Of a stretch of DNA of 57,934 bases, positions 53,110 to 57,934 are shown one piece after another (within the stretch, counting starts at the first letter, position 1; each line of letters opens with the position of its first letter). The DNA is from Phycisphaeraceae bacterium (lineage in GTDB: Bacteria > Planctomycetota > Phycisphaerae > Phycisphaerales > Phycisphaeraceae). Below the pieces are notes generated by a model. That model saw nothing but the letters and a program-made list of their open reading frames with translations. It was not told the DNA's origin and searched no databases. The position numbers and the translations under genes were made by a program. The stretch lies in assembly GCA_020849625.1 (NCBI GenBank), contig JADLFV010000027.1, positions 1-57,934 of the forward strand, written 5' to 3'.

Positions 53110-55116
53110 ATGCCGGTTATCAGCAGAATCGGACAAAAAGACTGGCGGGTGCGATTGGTGATCGTCACCATCTACGCCATTCTGGGCCTCGGCGCTCTGA
53201 GCATGCTCTACCCGCTCATGCTGATGCTGTCCATGTCCATCACGAGTCAGACGGATTTCTATTCGGTCACGCCTCTACCACAATACCTTTTCCGCGACGA
53301 GGTGCTCTGGGCAAAATATGTTGAATCGAAGTACCTCACGATACCCGATGCTGAAAAGGCACAGTTCTCAGAGATCGGCAACTGGCGTGAGGTGGAGTTG
53401 CCAGAGATGAATGACGAACTGCAGCACCGCGTCGAGCAGTTCGTGGCATTTCGCCAGACAGTGGATTGGCCGACCGATTGGTACCGGGCCGGCCACTTGG
53501 GCCTCGGGCAGAACGCCCGCGCATACGTGGACCTGGTCCAGGATCGCTTTCGCAAGGATATCGTGGCTTATTCGAGCGCAATTGGGGTTCGGTACAAAAG
53601 TTGGTCGCAGGTCCTCCCGCCTGACAGTCCAATGGACGCGCGATACTTCATGTTCCCAGATACGGTCAACTACCAAATGCTCAACCAACTGAAAGCCGCG
53701 ATCCCGTTCATGGATCGGTTCGTCATCAATCTTGATGGTGTGTACTGGAACGCCTACCTGCGTCCGCGATGGGCGACCATCGAGCAGTACAACGAGGCTC
53801 ACGGCACAATCCACCAAAGCTATCAGCAGGTGTTGCTCCACCGTTATCCTCCGGAGGTCGGCCCTGCGCGTGATGACTGGGAGGATTTTGTTCGCAATGA
53901 CCTGAATCTGGCGTATATCCGCCTGAATCCCACGGTTGAGCCGGCTTTCCAATCATTCTTGACCAATCGATACCGAAACGACATCGAGGAACTGAATCGA
54001 CAATGGCACACGCGTTTTAGTACCTTCGATCAGATCACGCTGATGCAACGAATCGACGGGACCTCACGTGTTTATTTAGATTACGCCCAGTTTCTGTCCG
54101 ACAAAGAGCGGTGTCCAACTGAAGCACTGTCGATCTACGGACCACGGCAGGGCTTTGAAGAATACCTTGCAAAACAGCAGCGTGTCCCACTGTCACGGAT
54201 CACGCCCAACGCGCTTCCGATCGTCGAAGTTGACTATCTCGACTTTAAGCACCGCACAGGCTTTCTGCGATGGGAATTCGTCAAGCGCAACTATTTAAAA
54301 GTACTCGATTACATCCTGTTGCATGGTAATGGTGTACGCAACACCATCATCTACTGCATACTGATGATCGTTGTGACTTTGACTATCAACCCCTTGGCAG
54401 CATATGCCCTAAGTCGATACAAGCCGCCTTCTACCTACAAGATACTGTTATTCTGCATGTGTACCATGGCGTTTCCACCTGAGGTGACGATGATTCCATC
54501 GTTCCTGTTGTTAAAACGCTTTCCAGCGATCGGCTTAGGTGTCACTGTGATAGTGGGACTGGTCGCCGGTTGGGTGCTCCATAAAGTCGCGCATCAGATA
54601 AACGATGCGTTCAAGGGTATTCTTGCCGGTGTCATCGGGCTGACAGTTGGATTCTATTTGCTACCTCTGATCTTTGGCGTCGAGGCCCCCTACGTCAGTC
54701 TGCTGAACACTTACTGGGCTTTGATTCTGCCTGGCGCAGCAAACGGATTTGGTATATTTCTGTTAAAAGGTTTTTTCGACTCCTTGCCGCAGGAACTCTA
54801 TGAATCGGCTGAAATAGACGGCGGCGGTGAATTTACAAAGTTCTGGACCATCACCATGAGCCTGAGCAAGCCCATCTTGGCGGTGTTGGCGCTGAACGCC
54901 TTTACGGCCGCATATAGTGAATTTCTCATGGCCCTGGTTATCATCCCCGATCAGCGGATGTGGACCCTGATGGTATGGCTTTTCCAACTCCAGAGAATCG
55001 CCGACCCGTACGTAGTCAATGCCAGCATTGTTCTTGCGGCCATCCCCACCTTCCTGATTTTTCTATTCTGCCAGAACATCATTATGCGCGGCATTGTGGT
55101 GCCCGTTGAGAAATAG
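53110..55116 (+). CDS. MalG-like permease with four-repeat periplasmic insertion, copy 2
   Basis: Paralogue of the other 668-aa permease and of the same length. The start is the ATG at 53110, two bases after the fusion stop, matching MPVISRIGQ with MPVISKVGQ in copy 1. The periplasmic insertion again has four repeats (WAKYVESKY..., YVDLVQDRF..., YLRPRWATIEQYNEAHGT..., FQSFLTNRYRNDIEELNRQW...). The two-helix second insertion is present but diverged. EAA loop LYESAEIDGGGEFTKFW. Identical organisation of both copies shows that the insertion predates the duplication and is retained, so it is likely functional. Confidence 0.85.
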   Translation: MPVISRIGQKDWRVRLVIVTIYAILGLGALSMLYPLMLMLSMSITSQTDFYSVTPLPQYLFRDEVLWAKYVESKYLTIPDAEKAQFSEIGNWREVELPEMNDELQHRVEQFVAFRQTVDWPTDWYRAGHLGLGQNARAYVDLVQDRFRKDIVAYSSAIGVRYKSWSQVLPPDSPMDARYFMFPDTVNYQMLNQLKAAIPFMDRFVINLDGVYWNAYLRPRWATIEQYNEAHGTIHQSYQQVLLHRYPPEVGPARDDWEDFVRNDLNLAYIRLNPTVEPAFQSFLTNRYRNDIEELNRQWHTRFSTFDQITLMQRIDGTSRVYLDYAQFLSDKERCPTEALSIYGPRQGFEEYLAKQQRVPLSRITPNALPIVEVDYLDFKHRTGFLRWEFVKRNYLKVLDYILLHGNGVRNTIIYCILMIVVTLTINPLAAYALSRYKPPSTYKILLFCMCTMAFPPEVTMIPSFLLLKRFPAIGLGVTVIVGLVAGWVLHKVAHQINDAFKGILAGVIGLTVGFYLLPLIFGVEAPYVSLLNTYWALILPGAANGFGIFLLKGFFDSLPQELYESAEIDGGGEFTKFWTITMSLSKPILAVLALNAFTAAYSEFLMALVIIPDQRMWTLMVWLFQLQRIADPYVVNASIVLAAIPTFLIFLFCQNIIMRGIVVPVEK

Positions 55117-55123
55117 CCTGTAT

Positions 55124-55520
55124 TGACCCCTGTCATACTGGGGTGTCATTGAGCTGGTGAGAACCAGCCACGCATGTGCGGGTCAAAACCAGCCGGTTGC
55201 ATGATTGATCTTGTACCTCATTTCGTTACCGTTTGGCAATCGTTCGCTTTCTTGGCCATGGTGTATTTCTTCTCGTTGTCCGGTTCACCGCGGTTCCGCA
55301 GGTAGTAGCTTCGACCGGTGATGGTTAGCACTTCGGCGTGGTGCAGGAAGCGGTCGAGGATGGCGGTGGCGCTGGGCACGTCGCTCAGCAGCTTGCCCCA
55401 GTCCTCCAGCGGCCGGTTGCTGGTCATCATGGTGGACCGCGTTTTGTACCGCCGCATGATGATCTCGAACAGGCATTCACCGCTGCACTTGAGCAGTTGC
55501 TTCATGCCCATGTCGTCGAG
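55124..55520 (-). mobile_element. IS21-family remnant (istB 3' end)
   Basis: Residual end of an IS21-type insertion sequence. It holds the last 97 codons of istB plus about 90 bases of terminal sequence with GGTCAAAACCAGCC-like repeats that resemble IS21 ends. The IstA transposase and the rest of istB are absent. It lies directly after the last transporter gene and so marks the right edge of the carbohydrate island. Confidence 0.6.
55218..55520 (-). pseudogene. istB: Truncated istB (IS21 helper ATPase)
   Basis: The fragment reads LDDMGMKQL, IIMRRYKTRSTMMTSNRPLE, WGKLLSDVPSATAILDRFLH and VLTITGRSYYLRN, the conserved C-terminus of IstB from the sensor region onwards. A stop codon lies just upstream of the LDD, and the Walker A and B parts are missing, so it cannot work. 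Confidence 0.85.
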
Positions 55521-55795
55521 TTACGTTGATCTTCACGAAAATCGACTCGTGTGCAGCATCCATTGATACGGTTTGCGAAAAATCACGGGCGTGCCAGCTT
55601 TAGCTGGCATGCGAATGGGCAGACATGCCGACTGAAGTAGGCTTGCCCCGAAGCACGAGTTTCAACCGTAAGCCGTATTTTATGGAGTTGGGTGCTCAGT
55701 GACTCGATTTCACACTCGGTCAATCCAAAGCTGTAATCCTTCGCGCAATGGTTCGACGCCAATGCGGCCCGCATTCCGATCGGTTGAGCGAGATT

Positions 55796-56962
55796 TCACC
55801 GCATGGGGCGCAGGCTGGTGTGTTTTTCCAGCAGGTCGAACAGTTCCTGCGCGGTCTCAGGTCGGCCATCGATACGCAGATCATGCAGCAGCAGCTTGGG
55901 CTGGCCGCCGCCCAGGGCGTTATACAGGTCGTTGTTGGTGCTGATCCAGGCATCGACGGCCGGGTCGGCCAAGGTGCGTTCCAGGGCGTCCTTGCTCACC
56001 AGTGTCTCAGCAAAGCTGCGGGCGGCTTCGACGTTGGAACCGAAGGGGCTGTCGAAGACCATCTGTTCATAGTGCTCGAACAGCCACTCGTGCATGGCAG
56101 TGAACTGGTCAGAATCCGCCAGCCACACCGCCAGGGCCAGCTTGGCCAGTTCGCAGGCGTGCTTCTGCTCAGGTTTGGTCTTAGTCACGTGACGGTTGCA
56201 GTCACTGTTGAGCGGCGTGGGGAGCATGATGATCGCCAACTGGTCGCCGTAGCGCTGTCGTGCCTGGTGCATGAACTGATAGAGCAGGCGGCAATGGGGG
56301 CAGGTGTAGTCGTAGATCTCGACCAGGATGACGGGCGCATCGGGTCGGCCGAGGATCGGCGAGCGGCGGGGGTCCAGTTGAACCGAATCCTGAAGCAGAC
56401 GGACGCGCGTACTGGGAGCGGGTTGCAGCGTCTGGATCGTAATCAAAGCCGCGACGGCAGCCACCGCCAGTGCAGCCACAATCGCGGCCAGACGAGGGCG
56501 GATCGCTGCGGGCTGCGGATCACGGGTGATCGGTGCGTGCAGCCAGATCAGCAGCGAAGCGACTGCCGCGCAGAGGTGCGTGCTGGAGCAGTAGTTGCAT
56601 ATCTGCCCGATCCTGGCGATCTGTAGATACGTAAACCAAGCCCCGCCCGCCAATGCGATGCCGCCGCACGTCATCAACAGCAGCCACGCGCCGCGCCGTT
56701 TGACGGCGAAACTGGCCGCGACCATCAGCGCGTACAGCGCCACGGCCGGCAGCGCCGACGGAATCATCAGCGCCCCGGGCACGATCACGATTGTGGACCA
56801 GGGCGAATTGAGCACCTGATCGCAGGAGCTGGCCTGACCGCAGCCGGGCAATCCCGACCCGCGCAGCGACTGGATCAGCAGCACGATGCTCAGGACCAGA
56901 GCCGCACCCGCCAGCAGGCGGATCAGCCACAGCATCGCTTGAGCGGGCGGACGTGCGGACAT
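55796..56962 (-). CDS. VKOR fused to DsbA-like thioredoxin domain
   Basis: Membrane disulfide-forming enzyme, 388 aa. Residues 1-180 are a vitamin K epoxide reductase domain with four to five helices, the loop cysteines C41 and C47 and the redox centre CNYC at 122-125. Residues about 195-385 are a periplasmic DsbA/DsbG-like thioredoxin domain with CPHC at 221-224 and a cis-Pro region near PKLLL. The fusion lets the membrane part re-oxidise its own thiol oxidase, replacing DsbB plus DsbA. VKOR-thioredoxin fusions are known in several phyla. All catalytic cysteines are present. Confidence 0.9.
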   Translation of the reverse strand: MSARPPAQAMLWLIRLLAGAALVLSIVLLIQSLRGSGLPGCGQASSCDQVLNSPWSTIVIVPGALMIPSALPAVALYALMVAASFAVKRRGAWLLLMTCGGIALAGGAWFTYLQIARIGQICNYCSSTHLCAAVASLLIWLHAPITRDPQPAAIRPRLAAIVAALAVAAVAALITIQTLQPAPSTRVRLLQDSVQLDPRRSPILGRPDAPVILVEIYDYTCPHCRLLYQFMHQARQRYGDQLAIIMLPTPLNSDCNRHVTKTKPEQKHACELAKLALAVWLADSDQFTAMHEWLFEHYEQMVFDSPFGSNVEAARSFAETLVSKDALERTLADPAVDAWISTNNDLYNALGGGQPKLLLHDLRIDGRPETAQELFDLLEKHTSLRPMR

Positions 56963-56986
56963 GCGATCATGTTAACGCGGGATGAG

Positions 56987-57062
56987 CCACGAAGGCACGA
57001 AGGACACGAAGTTCAATCCTTGTGGAGGAATTTCAATCTTCGTGTCTTTCGTGCCTCCGTGG
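56987..57062. repeat. Inverted repeat of the CCACGAAGG family, copy 2
   Basis: Arms at 56987-57011 and 57038-57062, near-perfect inverse copies; the left arm differs from copy 1 (5291-5315) at a single position, while the loop sequence is different. It lies between queC and the VKOR fusion gene. Confidence 0.8.
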
Positions 57063-57079
57063 CGAAATCATCGGCCGTT

Positions 57080-57793
57080 TCAAAACGGTCCCGCCATGGC
57101 CGGATCGCTCAGCCCCAACTGCTCGAACGCCCGCCGGCGAAGCAGGCAACTGTCGCATCGTCCGCAGACCCGGCCGGAAGCCGCACCGGGATCGTAGCAA
57201 CTGTGGGTCAGAGCATAATCCACGCCAAGCTCCAGGCCGCGCTGGATGATCTGCACCTTGGACAGTTCGATCAGCGGGGCGTGGATGGTGAGCTTGCGGC
57301 CGGCCTCGACGGCAGCGCGGGTGGCGAGGTTGGCCATGCGTTCAAAGGCCTCGATGTATCGCGGGCGGCAGTCGGGATAGCCGCTGTAGTCCAGGGCGTT
57401 GACGCCGATGAACACGTCAGCCGCGTCGATGACTTCGGCAAAAGCCAGCGCGTAGGAGAGAAAAATCGTGTTGCGGGCCGGCACGTAAGTGATGGGGATG
57501 CCGTGCGACATGGCGCCGGGGTCGCGGTCCTTGGGCACGGCAATGTCGTCCGTGAGTGCGCTGTGGCCGAAGGCCCGCAGGTCCAGCTTGACGAAGCGAT
57601 GCTCGGCTACGCCCAGATGTGCCGCGACGCGGCGGGCGGCCTCCAGTTCGATGTGGTGCCGCTGGCCGTAGTCAAAACTCAGGCCGTGACAGGCGAAACC
57701 CGCGTTTCGTGCGATCGCCAGCGTGGTCGCCGAGTCCAGGCCGCCGGAGAGCAGGATGACAGCGGGTGGGAGGTTGGTCGGGGTCTGAGGCAT
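57080..57793 (-). CDS. queC: 7-cyano-7-deazaguanine synthase
   Basis: QueC converts 7-carboxy-7-deazaguanine to preQ0 with ATP and ammonia, a step towards queuosine. The start ATG at 57793 (MPQTP) is used; a TTG three codons upstream is in frame. The PP-loop [17 protein letters not shown] is at the N-terminus. Further family marks are [50 protein letters not shown] and the zinc-binding [21 protein letters not shown] near the end. About 237 aa, full length. Confidence 0.96.
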   Translation of the reverse strand: MPQTPTNLPPAVILLSGGLDSATTLAIARNAGFACHGLSFDYGQRHHIELEAARRVAAHLGVAEHRFVKLDLRAFGHSALTDDIAVPKDRDPGAMSHGIPITYVPARNTIFLSYALAFAEVIDAADVFIGVNALDYSGYPDCRPRYIEAFERMANLATRAAVEAGRKLTIHAPLIELSKVQIIQRGLELGVDYALTHSCYDPGAASGRVCGRCDSCLLRRRAFEQLGLSDPAMAGPF

Positions 57794-57934
57794 GACAAGC
57801 AATGATAATGTCTGATGTGTGATTGCTTCTATGTATGACGGCTCGTTGTCAAGGGCGAGGCGGGGTTTCCCATTCTTCTATCCGAGCATCGCGGCGCGGG
57901 CCGCTAGCCCAAGTGGGTGGTTTTCGAGAAGACC

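Noticed and set aside
55124..55150. Terminator after the last importer gene
   Set aside because: A TGACCCC/GGGGTGTCA stem exists but no T-run follows; it is better explained as part of the IS21 terminal sequence.

Overview
The window looks like a chromosomal segment of a Planctomycetota bacterium, most likely class Phycisphaerae. The clues are a PEP-CTERM surface protein, a GFTLIE prepilin-like protein with an H-x9-DG-type tail, many Gfo/Idh/MocA, PIG-L, phytanoyl-CoA-dioxygenase-like and unclassified carbohydrate-active proteins, and several families of long intergenic inverted repeats. The taxonomic call is an inference from gene style; no rRNA, tRNA or CRISPR array was seen.

Left flank (1-13.7 kb) is housekeeping sequence: three small unknown or lipoprotein genes, xseA, sucC, a LolD/MacB-like ABC ATPase, two DUF4139-like exported proteins, and a ferrous-iron operon (DtxR-FeoA fusion, a FeoB G-domain gene and a separate FeoB membrane gene). 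A second DtxR/MntR-type regulator is divergent from that operon. Next comes an extremely acidic, Trp/Tyr-rich PEP-CTERM protein. A 10-base word, CTTCCGGGGG, is strongly over-represented here, in both orientations and in different reading frames.

From 13.94 to 15.18 kb there is no convincing protein gene. There is instead a promoter-like sequence, about 1.2 kb rich in stable hairpins (several capped by GNRA tetraloops in the plus-strand sense) and a canonical intrinsic terminator. I interpret it as a large structured non-coding RNA of unknown class.

From 15.2 to 55.1 kb lies a carbohydrate-use island of about 40 kb. A ten-gene minus-strand operon (27.7 to 15.2 kb) encodes three tandem secreted TIM-barrel paralogues, a beta-propeller protein, an isochorismatase-like protein, a GHL6/GH42-like hydrolase, an amidohydrolase, a Gfo/Idh protein, a DapA-family lyase and a ManD/DgoD-like dehydratase. 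Upstream on the same strand are UxaE, a PIG-L deacetylase, a NagB-like protein, a probable frameshifted relic, another Gfo/Idh oxidoreductase and a GntR/LacI-type regulator. The plus strand carries an unknown beta-rich protein, an HpcH aldolase, a prepilin-like protein, a phytanoyl-CoA-dioxygenase-like enzyme, a six-hairpin protein, a TIM-barrel protein, a Gfo/Idh oxidoreductase and an epimerase. It ends with two tandem copies of an unusual two-gene ABC importer. In each copy the solute-binding protein is fused to the MalF-like permease, and the MalG-like permease carries a large periplasmic insertion made of four diverged repeats. UxaE, the ManD-like dehydratase and the aldolases point to uronic or aldonic acids, perhaps from an acidic plant or algal polysaccharide; this substrate is inferred.

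Right flank (55.2-57.9 kb): an IS21-family istB remnant borders the island, followed by a VKOR-DsbA fusion and queC. The most novel items are the large RNA, the fused and repeat-bearing ABC importers, and the over-represented 10-mer.
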